Assembly: GCF_000711885.1 (NCBI RefSeq)
Contig: NZ_JONK01000008.1
Location: 62,001-126,000, forward strand
Direction: 5' to 3'
Length of the DNA stretch: 64,000 nt
DNA from: Chromobacterium haemolyticum DSM 19808
GTDB lineage: Bacteria; Pseudomonadota; Gammaproteobacteria; Burkholderiales; Chromobacteriaceae
This document shows, in pieces, positions 38,672 to 47,730 of the stretch. The first letter of the stretch is position 1. Each line of letters opens with the position of its first letter. The position numbers and the translations under genes were made by a program. The notes below the pieces were generated by a model, which worked only from the letters and a program-made list of their open reading frames with translations, did no database searches and was not told the origin of the DNA.

Positions 38672-39433
38672 ATGTGGCGTCCGCTGCTGCTTGCTCTCTA
38701 TTGCCTGGCCGCGCCCGCCCGCGCCGAAACACCGGCGATAGACTTCGCTACGGGCGAGTGGCCGCCCTATGTGTCGCGCAGCTTCACCGCCGACGGCGTC
38801 TTCGCCGACATGGTGCGCCAAGCTTGCCGGCGCGCCGGCTATATCGCACGTTTTCACTATATGAGCTGGCCTCGCGCGGAAGCCGAAATCAAGGCCGGCC
38901 GCGCCGCGGCGGCCTTTCCCTATCGGCCGACGCCGGAACGCGCGCTCAGTTTCGACTTTTCCCCGCCGCTAATCCACAGCAGCAGCTACTTCTTCTATTA
39001 CAAGCCCCGGCTCGCCCATCCTCCCGCCGACTTCCGCAGCCTGGCAGATTTGCGCGCCTACCGCATCGGCGTGCAGCTGGGTTATTGGTACCAGCCGCTG
39101 TTCAAGCAATACCGCTTGAATACGCTGAACACCAACGACGAGGAAAACGCGATCAGGCTGTTGCGCGCCGGCCACCTGGACCTGGCGCCGCTGACGCTGG
39201 AGCGCGGCCTATTCCTGATCCGCACCCAGGCCACTGGCCATGAGCGCGACTTCGCCTACATTCCCACGCCGCTGGACAAAGCCACCGCGCTGTCCCTGAT
39301 GTATTCACGCAGCTACCCAAACATCGCCAAGCTGCGACCGGCAATCGATCAAGCCTTGCAAGCAATGCAGGCTGACGGCAGCCTTCACGCCATCTACCAG
39401 CGCAACTTCCCCGAACTCAAGCCGCTGCGTTGA
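38672..39433 (+). CDS. Periplasmic solute-binding protein, family 3-like
   Basis: Secreted protein of 253 residues with a signal peptide (about 1-18, ending in ARA). The mature part has the two-lobed binding protein pattern: IDFATGEWPPYVSRSFTADGVFADMVRQACRRAG at the start (amino acid-type lobe 1) and a hinge return near DFAYIPTPLDKATALSLMYSR. No ABC permease or ATPase genes are adjacent, so it may be an orphan or serve signalling. Its 3' end overlaps the convergent YbaK gene by 17 bases. Confidence 0.8.
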   Translation: MWRPLLLALYCLAAPARAETPAIDFATGEWPPYVSRSFTADGVFADMVRQACRRAGYIARFHYMSWPRAEAEIKAGRAAAAFPYRPTPERALSFDFSPPLIHSSSYFFYYKPRLAHPPADFRSLADLRAYRIGVQLGYWYQPLFKQYRLNTLNTNDEENAIRLLRAGHLDLAPLTLERGLFLIRTQATGHERDFAYIPTPLDKATALSLMYSRSYPNIAKLRPAIDQALQAMQADGSLHAIYQRNFPELKPLR

Positions 39434-39899
39434 CCAGAGTCGGTTTCAGCACCCGCTCGGCGTCCTTGGGATCGACGCCGATCAGGAAACCGCGCTTGCC
39501 GCCGTTGATATAGATGCGCTCCAACTCCAAGATGCTGGCTTCCATATACACCGGCATCTCATGGCGGGTGCCGAACGGGCTGGTGCCGCCCACTTGGTAG
39601 CCGCTGTGCTTGTCCGCAGTCTTGGGATCGCAGGGATGCACCTTCTTGACGCCGATCTGCTTGGCCAGCATGCCAGTGCCCACTTCGCGGTCCCCGTGCA
39701 TCAGCACGATCAACGGTCGCTTGTTCTCGTCCTCCATGATCAAGGTCTTGATCACGCAGTGCTCGTCCACGCCCAACTCTCGCGCCGACACCGTGGTGCC
39801 GCCCTTTTCCTCGTACTTGTACACATGCTCGCTAAAGCTGACATGATGCTCGCGCAATACCCGGATCGCCTGAGTGACCGGGGCCTTTCCCTTGGACAT
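39417..39899 (-). CDS. ybaK: Cys-tRNA(Pro)/Cys-tRNA(Cys) deacylase, YbaK/EbsC family
   Basis: Trans-editing enzyme of 160 residues that hydrolyses mischarged Cys-tRNA(Pro). It begins MSKGKAPVTQAIRVLREHHV and carries HCVIKTLIMEDENKRPLIVLMHGD near residue 47, KVHPCDPKTADKHSGYQVGGTSPFG near 85 and INGGKRGFLIGVDP near 132, as expected for the family. The ATG at 39899 was preferred to a longer frame because the family starts here. Confidence 0.92.
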   Translation of the reverse strand: MSKGKAPVTQAIRVLREHHVSFSEHVYKYEEKGGTTVSARELGVDEHCVIKTLIMEDENKRPLIVLMHGDREVGTGMLAKQIGVKKVHPCDPKTADKHSGYQVGGTSPFGTRHEMPVYMEASILELERIYINGGKRGFLIGVDPKDAERVLKPTLVNAAA

Positions 39900-40007
39900 G
39901 ATCTTCACAGCCTGAAAAAACAAAACGCCACTGTAGAAGTTTGCGCGCCGCGAGGCAAACCCCAATCCGCGCCACGTCGCCGATGTCGGCAGCGAGCTTG
40001 CCCGAGA

Positions 40008-40637
40008 TCAAACGCCGCTCGGCCGACGCCAACGCCACCACAGTCTCAGCCCAAGCAGCAGGGCCAGCACCGCGGCGTAGATCAAGGGCTGGCTCAAGTC
40101 CTTCTTCACCAGCCACCAGTAATGCACCACCGCCAGCAGCGCCGTCGGGTACACCAGCCGATGCAGCCGGCCCCAATTGCGCTTGAGCCTGCGCATCCAA
40201 CCTTGGGTCGAGGTCAGCGCCAGCGGCGTCATCAACAACAGCGCGGCAAAGCCGACGGTGATGAAGGGGCGTTTGTAGATATCCCTGACGATGCCGGCCC
40301 AATCAAAAAACTGATCCAGCCATAGATAGGTCAGGAAATGCAGGCTCAGATAGAAAAAGGCGAACAGGCCCAGCATGCGCCGGCACTTAAGCGGCCAGCC
40401 GCCGACGCCAAAGCGCCGCAACGGCGTCATCGCCAGCGTCGCCAGCAACCAAACCAGGGTCCAGGTGCCAGTGGAACGAGTGATGAACTCCACCGGGTTC
40501 ACCGCTTCTCCGGACAACACGATCCAGGCGGCGCGCGCCAGCGGCAACAGACAGGCCACAAACAACAGACATTTGAACCCGGCCAACACGCGGTCGGCAG
40601 GACGGGCGGCAGCGGATTTAAGGCGCAAAGTCGTCAT
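40008..40637 (-). CDS. msrQ: Heme-binding membrane subunit of the MsrPQ methionine sulfoxide reductase
   Basis: Integral membrane b-type cytochrome of 209 residues that supplies electrons from the quinone pool or flavin to periplasmic MsrP. About six hydrophobic segments are visible; candidate heme ligands lie in FYLSLHFLTYLW near residue 99, WGRLHRLVYPTALLAVVHYWW near 155. It begins 10 bases after the msrP stop, and the pair forms an operon. Confidence 0.92.
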   Translation of the reverse strand: MTTLRLKSAAARPADRVLAGFKCLLFVACLLPLARAAWIVLSGEAVNPVEFITRSTGTWTLVWLLATLAMTPLRRFGVGGWPLKCRRMLGLFAFFYLSLHFLTYLWLDQFFDWAGIVRDIYKRPFITVGFAALLLMTPLALTSTQGWMRRLKRNWGRLHRLVYPTALLAVVHYWWLVKKDLSQPLIYAAVLALLLGLRLWWRWRRPSGV

Positions 40638-40647
40638 CCCCGCTCCA

Positions 40648-41565
40648 TCAATAGTTCTTGCGCAGATCCAGGCCGCGGTACAAACCCGCCACCTGCTCTC
40701 CGTAGCCGTTGAACATCAACGTCTTGCGCTTGAAGAATTCGCCGATGCGGCGCTCGCTGGCCTGGCTCCAGCGCGGGTGATCCACTTCCGGATTCACATT
40801 GGAATAGAAACCATACTCGCGCGCATTCGCCAGATTCCAGCTGGTGACCGGCACGGTTTCCTGCAAATGGATGCGTACGATGGATTTGATGCTCTTGAAG
40901 CCGTATTTCCACGGCACCACCAAGCGGATGGGGGCGCCGTTCTGATTGGGCAACACATCGTTATAGAGGCCGACGGCCAGAATGGTCAGCGGATGCATCG
41001 CTTCGTCGATACGCAGACCCTCGCGATAGGGCCAGTCCAGCACCCGGCCGCGCTGGCCTGGCATTTCCGCCGGTCGCTGCAGGGTTTCGAAGGCCACGTA
41101 TTTGGCGCGCGAGGTCGGATTCATCTGTTTAAGCAGGCTGGCCAGCGGAAAACCCACCCAGGGAATCACCATGCTCCAGCCTTCAACGCAACGTAGCCGG
41201 TAAATCCGCTCCTCCAGCGGAAATTTCAACAGCTGCTCGATGCCGAAGCTGCGCGGCTTGGCCACCTCCCCGTCCACCAACACATTCCAGGGTCGGGTTT
41301 TCAGACTGCTGGCGTTTGCCGCCGGATCGGCTTTGTCGGTGCCGAATTCATAGAAATTGTTGTAGCCGGTAATCTCTTTCAGGCTATTGGCCTTGTCGTT
41401 GCCGGCCAAGGTCGACAGCGGGCTTTTCTTGGCGGCCAGCGCCGCCAAAGTCTCAGCGGACAGCAGCAGGCCCGCGCTGCCCAGCATGAAATGGCGGCGG
41501 TTCAGATATACGCCTTCCGGCGTGATGTCCGACGAGGAAATATCGGCGGGTTTCTTGATCAGCAT
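40648..41565 (-). CDS. msrP: Periplasmic methionine sulfoxide reductase, molybdopterin subunit
   Basis: Molybdenum enzyme of 305 residues that repairs oxidised methionines in periplasmic proteins. It has a twin-arginine-type leader ([17 protein letters not shown] near residue 21) for export with cofactor, and the Mo-ligating Cys in [20 protein letters not shown] near residue 125. The ATG at 41565 has GGAG 9 bases ahead. msrQ follows directly. Confidence 0.94.
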   Translation of the reverse strand: MLIKKPADISSSDITPEGVYLNRRHFMLGSAGLLLSAETLAALAAKKSPLSTLAGNDKANSLKEITGYNNFYEFGTDKADPAANASSLKTRPWNVLVDGEVAKPRSFGIEQLLKFPLEERIYRLRCVEGWSMVIPWVGFPLASLLKQMNPTSRAKYVAFETLQRPAEMPGQRGRVLDWPYREGLRIDEAMHPLTILAVGLYNDVLPNQNGAPIRLVVPWKYGFKSIKSIVRIHLQETVPVTSWNLANAREYGFYSNVNPEVDHPRWSQASERRIGEFFKRKTLMFNGYGEQVAGLYRGLDLRKNY

Positions 41566-41638
41566 GGCGGTGTCTCCGGTCTCTACCCCCATGAGTCGGG
41601 AGCGGCTCCTGAATCTGACAATCGTTCACGCAGATAAT

Positions 41639-42574
41639 TTACGCAAGGGGCTCCTCATCCGCCCGCCAGGCCCGCCCCAAAGCGCTGCCCTGGCCGCCGT
41701 CACGCGCCAGAAGCCGGCCTATCGCCTGCAAGGCGGCCCAGCGCGGGCCGCACCAGTCCGGCGCGATCAGGGTTGGTGCCTGCGCGGTGGCCGACACTCG
41801 GTGGTACACCACTTGCGGCGGGGTATGGCGGATCAGGCTGGCCGCCGCTTCCGCGTAATCGTCCAAGCTCCACGGCGCCACTTCGCCCCGCCGGTATTGC
41901 GCCGCCATCCGCGAACCGCGCACCACCATCAGCGGATGCAACTTCAACCCTTCCACGCCGATGTCCAACACCGCGTTCAGCGAGGCATGGACAGCGGCCT
42001 CGTCCTCTCCGGGCAGGCCGGCGATCAAATGAGTGCACACCTTGAGCCCGTGGCCATGCGCTCGCCGCACCGCATCGCGATACTCAGCCAAGCCGTGGCC
42101 ACGCCGGATCAGGGCCTGGGTCCGGTCGTGAGCGGTCTGCAGTCCTAGTTCCAGCCATACCTCGCCGCCTTGCTGCTGGTATTCCGCCAGCAAGGCCAGC
42201 GCGGCGTCCGGCACACAGTCCGGCCGGGTACCCACGCACAAACCCACCACATCGGCACCGGCCAGCGCCTCGTCGTACAAGCGGCGCAGTTGCTCGGTTT
42301 CGGCGTAGGTACTGGTATAAGCCTGGAAATAAGCCAGATAACGGCGCGCGCGGTCAGTCTTGATTTTCTCCCGCGCCAATTGCTCGCTGATCGACAAGGC
42401 CGCCGGATCGCGGCCGAAGCTGCGCACATTGCAAAAGGTACAGCCGCCGCGCCCCAAGGTGCCGTCGCGGTTGGGACAGGTGAAGTCGCCCGCCAGCGAT
42501 AATTTATGCACCGGCTCGCCAAAACGGCGCTTCAGATAATAACCAAAGGTATGCAGATGCCGGGTCAGGTCCAT
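41639..42574 (-). CDS. Radical SAM protein, YhcC/TIGR01212 family
   Basis: A 311-residue radical SAM protein of unknown reaction. Its cluster-binding motif has the family's long spacing: CPNRDGTLGRGGCTFC near residue 33, with later ELGLQTAHDRTQALIRRGH near 140 and KLHPLMVVRGSRMA near 215. ATGs at 42574 and 42580 are both possible. It stands alone; repeat copy C lies just upstream. Family membership is clear, substrate unknown. Confidence 0.9.
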   Translation of the reverse strand: MDLTRHLHTFGYYLKRRFGEPVHKLSLAGDFTCPNRDGTLGRGGCTFCNVRSFGRDPAALSISEQLAREKIKTDRARRYLAYFQAYTSTYAETEQLRRLYDEALAGADVVGLCVGTRPDCVPDAALALLAEYQQQGGEVWLELGLQTAHDRTQALIRRGHGLAEYRDAVRRAHGHGLKVCTHLIAGLPGEDEAAVHASLNAVLDIGVEGLKLHPLMVVRGSRMAAQYRRGEVAPWSLDDYAEAAASLIRHTPPQVVYHRVSATAQAPTLIAPDWCGPRWAALQAIGRLLARDGGQGSALGRAWRADEEPLA

Positions 42575-42666
42575 TGCCAAACAACGCTCAAAGCCGGGCA
42601 GTCTAGCCAGCGAGCGGGCAGGAGGCGCTGAGCGGGATCAAGGATGGGCGCAATGGCTCTCTGTAA

Positions 42667-42807
42667 AGCAGTTCAATGTCTGGCGAGCAAGAACGAAACA
42701 AGGCGAAAACGGCTGAAAAAGCGGAGTGTACACACGCTACATGAGCATTTTGAAAGTGCGCTTACCGAGCCAGGTTTCACGACGCGAGGCAGATCGTAAA
42801 CAGGTCT
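42667..42807 (+). repeat. Dispersed MITE-like repeat, copy C (left end degenerate)
   Basis: The core (GGCGAAAACGGCTGA, GCGGAGTGTACACACG, TACATGAGCATT) and the right end AGATCGTAAACAGGTCT match copy B closely; the left terminal 25 bases have drifted, so the left limit is approximate. The right end runs directly into the stop codon of the small membrane protein gene at 42807-42989. Confidence 0.82.
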
Positions 42808-42989
42808 TAAAGACGATGCCAGCCCAATAGATACAGCACCGAAAACAGCCCCGCACTGACTAGCAACGCCAGGGCCAGCGTGCTGAACAGCTCGTGCAGG
42901 CTCTGCCGCTGGCGACGGTTGAGCAGCCAGCGGGCCAACATCAGCAGCACGCCGCACAGCACGAAGAACTTGAAGAGACGACCGAACAT
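42807..42989 (-). CDS. Small membrane protein, function unknown
   Basis: A 60-residue product with two hydrophobic segments (about 3-20 and 38-56) joined by a basic loop (RWLLNRRQRQSLHELF). The ATG at 42989 was chosen because it starts the first membrane segment; an in-frame upstream start adds 26 residues with no features. The TAA at 42807-42809 sits at the very edge of repeat copy C, so the original C terminus may have been longer. No family recognised. Whether it is expressed is uncertain. Confidence 0.55.
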   Translation of the reverse strand: MFGRLFKFFVLCGVLLMLARWLLNRRQRQSLHELFSTLALALLVSAGLFSVLYLLGWHRL

Positions 42990-43209
42990 GGCGGGCCAGA
43001 GAAGGAAAGTCGCCCGATTATCCGGCGCGCCGCCGCGGCTGGCAAGACGCTGTCGCCGGCGGCTCAAGACATGCTAAAGTCCTGACTGTAGCCTACAGGA
43101 GGCTCCGCGACGAGAATGGCCGGCACAGACCGGCCGCCGGTGGAGCGACAGCATGAGCATGGCCAACGCCGCGCATGCCGAAAATAGCAAAAGAGGCACT
43201 CAAGTCATC

Positions 43210-44352
43210 ATGTCCGACTCCCACGACTCCGTCGGCATCGTTACGGCTCAAACCGCCGTGTTCGATACCCCCTTGCCGCTCAATAGCGGCGCCATACTGC
43301 AAGGCTACCAGCTGCGCTTCGAGACCTATGGCGAACTCAATGCCGCCAAGAGCAACGCCATCCTGATCTGTCACGCCCTGTCCGGCCATCATCATGTAGC
43401 CGGCTGCTACCAGGCGGACGACAAGGCCGCCGGCTGGTGGGACAATATGGTTGGTCCCGGCAAGCCCATCGACACCCGCCGCTTCTTCGTGGTCGGCGTC
43501 AACAATCTGGGAGGGTGTCATGGCAGCACCGGTCCCTCCAGCGTCAATCCCGCCACCGGCCAGCCCTGGGGCTCCGCCTTTCCCGTCGTCACCGTGTCCG
43601 ACTGGGTCTACAGCCAGTCGCGCTTGGCGGACCGATTGGGCATAGAACGCTGGGCGGCGGTGATAGGCGGCAGCCTGGGCGGCATGCAGGCCTTGCAATG
43701 GAGCATCGACTACCCGGAGCGCATTGCCCACGCGCTGGTGATCGCATCCGCCCCCAAGCTATCGGCTCAGAACATCGCCTTCAACGACGTGGCGCGCCAA
43801 GCCATCATCACCGACCCCGAATTCCACGGCGGCGACTTCTACGCCCATAATGCGCTGCCGCGGCGCGGCCTGCGGCTGGCGCGCATGCTCGGTCACATCA
43901 CCTATCTATCCGACGACGGCATGGGCGCGAAATTCGGCCGCATGCTGCGTTCCGGAGACTATCGCTTCGGCTACGACGTGGAGTTCGAGATCGAATCCTA
44001 TCTGCGTTATCAGGGCGACAAATTCTCCGACGCCTTCGACGCCAATACCTACCTGCTGATGACCAAGGCGCTGGATTACTTCGACCCGGCCAAGAGCTTT
44101 GGCGGAGACCTGGTCGCTGCGCTGAAAAAGGCCAGCGCCCAATTCCTGGTAGCCAGCTTCACTAGCGACTGGCGCTTTTCGCCGGAGCGATCGCGCGAAA
44201 CCGTCAAGGCGCTGGTGGCCGCCAACCGGCCGGTGTCTTATGCCGAAATCGAGTCCGTACACGGCCACGACGCCTTTTTGATGACCGACGAACCCTATGT
44301 CCAATTGATGCGCGCCTACCTCGACCGCGTGGCGCGGGAGGTGCAAGCATGA
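43210..44352 (+). CDS. metX: Homoserine O-acyltransferase (MetX family)
   Basis: Activates homoserine for methionine synthesis. The 380-residue alpha/beta-hydrolase has [15 protein letters not shown] near residue 52, the nucleophile elbow [15 protein letters not shown] near 155 and the late catalytic [15 protein letters not shown] near 350. MetX-type enzymes of betaproteobacteria are often succinyltransferases despite the acetyltransferase fold, so the acyl donor is left open. The ATG at 43210 fits family N termini, but the in-frame ATG at 43153 has the better ribosome site (GGAG, 7 bases). metW overlaps the end by 4 bases. Confidence 0.93.
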   Translation: MSDSHDSVGIVTAQTAVFDTPLPLNSGAILQGYQLRFETYGELNAAKSNAILICHALSGHHHVAGCYQADDKAAGWWDNMVGPGKPIDTRRFFVVGVNNLGGCHGSTGPSSVNPATGQPWGSAFPVVTVSDWVYSQSRLADRLGIERWAAVIGGSLGGMQALQWSIDYPERIAHALVIASAPKLSAQNIAFNDVARQAIITDPEFHGGDFYAHNALPRRGLRLARMLGHITYLSDDGMGAKFGRMLRSGDYRFGYDVEFEIESYLRYQGDKFSDAFDANTYLLMTKALDYFDPAKSFGGDLVAALKKASAQFLVASFTSDWRFSPERSRETVKALVAANRPVSYAEIESVHGHDAFLMTDEPYVQLMRAYLDRVAREVQA

Positions 44353-44954
44353 ACGCCCCGCAAACCACGGTGCCGCTGCGCGCCGACCTGGGCCTGATCG
44401 CCGACTGGATCACGCCCGGCAGCCGGGTTCTGGATCTAGGCTGCGGCGACGGCGCGCTGCTGTCCTGGCTGGGCCGCAACAAACAAGTGGTGGGTTACGG
44501 CGTGGACCTGGATGTGAGCAATGTCGTCAAATGCGTAGCCTCCGGCGTCAACGCGCTGCAAGGCAACCTGGAAACCGGCTTGGCCGAATTCGACAGCGAC
44601 GCCTTCGACCACGTAGTGCTGTCGCAAACCATACAGGCGATGCGCGAAACCGAGCAGATTCTCAACGAAATGCTGCGAGTAGGCCGCGAAGCCATCGTCA
44701 CTTTTCCCAACTTTGGCTTCTGGGAAAACCGCTGGCAAATCCTGCAGGGCCACATGCCGGTTTCCGACACCATCCCCTACCAGTGGTACGATACGCCCAA
44801 CATTCACTGGTGCATGCTCGGCGACTTTGAAGCGCTGTGCGCCAAGAATCGGCTGCGCGTGGTGGAACGCGTGGTGATGAATGGGGTCAAACGGGTGACT
44901 TTCATGCCCAACTTGCGCGGCAGCCTGGCGTTCTACCGGGTGGCGCGCCAATAA
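44349..44954 (+). CDS. metW: Methionine biosynthesis protein MetW
   Basis: SAM-methyltransferase-fold protein of 201 residues, the usual partner of MetX in proteobacteria. It has the SAM-binding-like [17 protein letters not shown] near residue 25, [19 protein letters not shown] near 86 and [15 protein letters not shown] near 116. The ATG overlaps the metX stop (ATGA), implying coupled expression. In other species it is required for or modulates MetX activity. Confidence 0.94.
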   Translation: MNAPQTTVPLRADLGLIADWITPGSRVLDLGCGDGALLSWLGRNKQVVGYGVDLDVSNVVKCVASGVNALQGNLETGLAEFDSDAFDHVVLSQTIQAMRETEQILNEMLRVGREAIVTFPNFGFWENRWQILQGHMPVSDTIPYQWYDTPNIHWCMLGDFEALCAKNRLRVVERVVMNGVKRVTFMPNLRGSLAFYRVARQ

Positions 44955-45006
44955 CAACAAGCGGCGGGCCGGTCCCGCCGCGCGATCCGTAGAAACTGGC
45001 CTGCCC

Positions 45007-46275
45007 ATGAGCAACACAACCATCGACTGGCGGCGCGACGTCTTCTCGCGCACGATGCTGATCTGCGTCTTCACCGGCTTCGCATCCGGTCTTCCGCTGT
45101 ACACCCTGATCAACCTGCTGCCCGCCTGGCTGCGCAGCGAAGGCGTCGACCTCAAGGCCATCGGCTTGTTCGCGCTGATCGGCTTGCCCTATACCTGGAA
45201 ATTCCTGTGGTCCCCGTTGATGGACCGCTACGTGCCGCCGCTACTGGGCCGCCGCCGCGGCTGGATGCTGCTGACCCAACTGGCGCTCATCGTCACCATG
45301 GCTGGCTTCGGCCTGTTCAACCCGGGCCAGCACATCTGGAGCATCGCCGCGCTGGCGGTGGGCGTGGCCTTCTTCTCCGCCAGCCAGGACATCGTGCTGG
45401 ACGCCTATCGCCGCGAAATTCTCAGCGACAACGAGCTGGGGCTCGGCAACACCGTGCACATCAACGCCTACCGGCTGGCCGGCCTGGTGCCCGGCTCGCT
45501 GTCCTTGATCCTGGCGGATTACATCCCCTGGGACCGCGTCTTCTTGATCACCGCCTTGTTCATGATTCCGGGCGTACTGATGACGCTAAAAGTCAGCGAG
45601 CCCAAACTTGCGGGCCAAGCGCCCAAAACGCTGCGAGAAGCCGTGGTGGAGCCCTTCCATGAGTTCATCACCCGCCAGGGCTGGCAAGGCGCCGCCTGGA
45701 TTCTGGGCTTCATCTTCCTGTACAAGCTAGGGGACAGCATGGCCACCTCGCTGGCCACCCCGTTCTACTTGGACATGGGTTACGCCAAGTCCCAGATCGG
45801 GCTGGTGGCCAAGCACGCCGCGCTATGGCCGGCGGTGATAGGCGGCCTGCTCGGCGGTCTGTGGATGATCAAACTGGGCATCAACCGGGCGCTATGGGCC
45901 TTCGGCGTGGTTCAGGTACTCTCCATTCTGGGCTTCGCCTGGCTGGCCAGCTATGGACGTTTCGCCGCCATCGGCGCGCATGAACTGAGCATGCTGGCCG
46001 TGGTCATCGGCTTCGAAGCGCTGGGCGTCGGCCTCGGCACCGCCGCCTTCGTCGCCTTCATCGCCAAGAGCACCCACCCGGCCTACACCGCCACCCAATT
46101 CGCCTTGTTCACCAGCCTGGCCGCGGTGCCCCGTACCCTGGCCAACGCCTCGACCGGCTACATCATCGACGCCATAGGCTGGACCCATTTTTTCCTGTTG
46201 TGCACCGCGCTGGCGCTGCCCGGCATGGTGTTGTTGCTGAAAGTCGCCCCATGGAGGGAAAAGGAGGGAGCATGA
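45007..46275 (+). CDS. ampG: AmpG-family muropeptide permease
   Basis: Inner membrane MFS transporter of 422 residues that imports anhydromuropeptides for cell wall recycling and affects beta-lactamase induction. About 12 hydrophobic segments; family cues are FTGFASGLPLYTLINLLPAWL near residue 23, YTWKFLWSPLMDRYVPPLLGRRRGW near 60 and FFSASQDIVLDAYRRE near 123. Its TGA overlaps the ATG of the lysozyme-inhibitor-like gene (46272-46275). It starts 52 bases after metW. Confidence 0.92.
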   Translation: MSNTTIDWRRDVFSRTMLICVFTGFASGLPLYTLINLLPAWLRSEGVDLKAIGLFALIGLPYTWKFLWSPLMDRYVPPLLGRRRGWMLLTQLALIVTMAGFGLFNPGQHIWSIAALAVGVAFFSASQDIVLDAYRREILSDNELGLGNTVHINAYRLAGLVPGSLSLILADYIPWDRVFLITALFMIPGVLMTLKVSEPKLAGQAPKTLREAVVEPFHEFITRQGWQGAAWILGFIFLYKLGDSMATSLATPFYLDMGYAKSQIGLVAKHAALWPAVIGGLLGGLWMIKLGINRALWAFGVVQVLSILGFAWLASYGRFAAIGAHELSMLAVVIGFEALGVGLGTAAFVAFIAKSTHPAYTATQFALFTSLAAVPRTLANASTGYIIDAIGWTHFFLLCTALALPGMVLLLKVAPWREKEGA

Positions 46276-46607
46276 AGGCATGGAAATCAGCGTTGCTCGG
46301 CGCAACGCTGCTGAGCGCATCCTGCGCCGCCGCCGCGTCGGCCTCCGCCGACACGACCATGCAAACCGTCAAATACCGCTGCAACGGCAGCAAAATGGTG
46401 GTGGTGGAGTATCCACTCCAGCAGATCGACGCCGCTATCCGCCTCAGCTGGAATAACCACCGCTATCGGCTGACCTCGGCCAAGGTCGCTCAAGGCGAGC
46501 GTTACGTAAGCCAACAATTGATCTGGTCGCGGCTGGACGAGCAAGCGCGTTTGACTACCCGTGGCGGCCGTGTACTGGCTCAGGGCTGCCGCGATATAGA
46601 GCGATAA
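46272..46607 (+). CDS. MliC-like secreted protein, putative lysozyme inhibitor
   Basis: A 111-residue exported protein. A signal peptide (about 1-25) contains a Cys (LLSASC) in a context short of a canonical lipobox, so it may be periplasmic and not lipidated. The mature part YRCNGSKMVVVEYPL, then a central GERYVSQQLIWSR and a closing Cys in AQGCRDIER follow the MliC/PliC pattern of C-type lysozyme inhibitors, which cap the lysozyme active site. The start overlaps the ampG stop (ATGA), so both are probably translated together. Family call is by pattern only. Confidence 0.65.
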   Translation: MKAWKSALLGATLLSASCAAAASASADTTMQTVKYRCNGSKMVVVEYPLQQIDAAIRLSWNNHRYRLTSAKVAQGERYVSQQLIWSRLDEQARLTTRGGRVLAQGCRDIER

Positions 46608-46624
46608 GCCGCGGCCGACGACGC

Positions 46625-47050
46625 TCAATCTCCCCAGGCCACGCATGACTGCGGGCCGGACTCATCCGGTCCGCACTGCGATAGATTGCCGTCCTGATCC
46701 AGGCTCAACTGCAAACGGCCGGCTAAACGGTGCCCCACCCTGGGCTTGGCCAACAAACGGAAACTGGCTTGTCCGGCGCGGTCCGCCGCCAGACTGGCAC
46801 TGCCCAGCCTGATTTCAAACTCGCTCGTGTTCGGCCGCGGCAACGGCGGCCACGACCCGGACTGTGAAGGGTTTTCCAAATGCCAGCGCTGGACGAAATG
46901 GAGATTCTCCAACAAGGCCGCGGGCGCCTCAGCCAACTGCCCGCGCAATATCTGCTGCTGATAAGCCGGCCAGGCCATCGCGACCAGGATGGCCGTCACC
47001 GCCATCGCCGCCAGCAACTCCAGCAAGGTCATCCCGGCTTGCGCCCTCAT
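46625..47050 (-). CDS. pilE: Type IV minor pilin, PilE-like
   Basis: A 141-residue prepilin with a short leader MRAQAG and the type III signal G-MTLLELLAAMAVTAILVAM: cleavage after Gly6, methylatable residue next, Glu at mature position 5. The C-terminal half is soluble with two Cys (QCGPDESGPQSC) that could form the pilin disulfide loop. Its ATG overlaps the stop of the pilX-like gene. It is the last gene of a leftward set fimT-pilV-pilW-pilX-this gene. The gene symbol follows position in minor pilin operons and does not mean major pilin. Confidence 0.85.
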   Translation of the reverse strand: MRAQAGMTLLELLAAMAVTAILVAMAWPAYQQQILRGQLAEAPAALLENLHFVQRWHLENPSQSGSWPPLPRPNTSEFEIRLGSASLAADRAGQASFRLLAKPRVGHRLAGRLQLSLDQDGNLSQCGPDESGPQSCVAWGD

Positions 47051-47730
47051 TCCTCCTCCAATTGCCGCCAGTTCAAGCGCCCGCCGCGGCCGGCCTGCTC
47101 GCCCGCTCCGGCCCAGAACCAACTTTGCACAGTCAGCGCGCTACGCTCGCTTTCACCCCAAACCCGCACACTGATCCGGAACAGACGACCATCGACGCCG
47201 ACGAACCGAAATGTAGGATTGAGCAACTCCAGCACATAGCGCGGCGGGCTCCAACGCTGTCCAACTCGTACCCGCGCCGGCAAGCACGATGTCGGCGGAC
47301 GGCCCGGCGTCTGCTCAAGCGGACGACTGGGTCCGCAAGGATGCAATAGCGGCCACCGCGCGCCGTTGATCTGCACGCTGCGCCGCCACAAATCTGGCTC
47401 GGTCGAACACAAACCATAACCGACGCCGTCAACGGTGGACAGACAGTCCGGCATGAACCAGCCCAAGCCGCGGGCGTCGCCGTGCCAGGGAATGCCGCTT
47501 TCGCCCGTCAAGCCATCCTCAAAGCGGAGATTCAAGTCCAAAACTCGCCGCTCCGCCGCCCGCAAGGCCTGCAGCGCCGCCAGCCGCAGCGCCCGCTGTT
47601 CCGCCAGATTGCGCGTGGCGCGCTGTTCCACCGCCACTGAGCGAGCGGTTCCCATGGCCAGCACCGTCAACAGGCTGAGCAGCGGCAGGATCAGCCACAA
47701 CACGGCGCCGTGCGGCCGGGAGCCTCTCAT
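47047..47730 (-). CDS. pilX: Type IV pilus minor component PilX-like
   Basis: A 227-residue protein with an N-terminal hydrophobic stretch (GAVLWLILPLLSLLTVLAMG near residue 8) followed by VAVEQRATRNLAEQRALRLAALQALRAAER, the PilX/GspK-like pattern. The classical prepilin Gly-Phe-Thr-Leu-x-Glu signal is not clear here, which is usual for PilX. The ATG at 47730 overlaps the pilW stop. Assignment rests on order and the N-terminal pattern. Confidence 0.8.
   Translation of the reverse strand: MRGSRPHGAVLWLILPLLSLLTVLAMGTARSVAVEQRATRNLAEQRALRLAALQALRAAERRVLDLNLRFEDGLTGESGIPWHGDARGLGWFMPDCLSTVDGVGYGLCSTEPDLWRRSVQINGARWPLLHPCGPSRPLEQTPGRPPTSCLPARVRVGQRWSPPRYVLELLNPTFRFVGVDGRLFRISVRVWGESERSALTVQSWFWAGAGEQAGRGGRLNWRQLEEE

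Noticed and set aside
42992-43209. Metabolite riboswitch upstream of metX
   Set aside because: A GGCCGG/CCGGCC hairpin at 43117-43136 is present, but no SAM-riboswitch architecture could be recognised.
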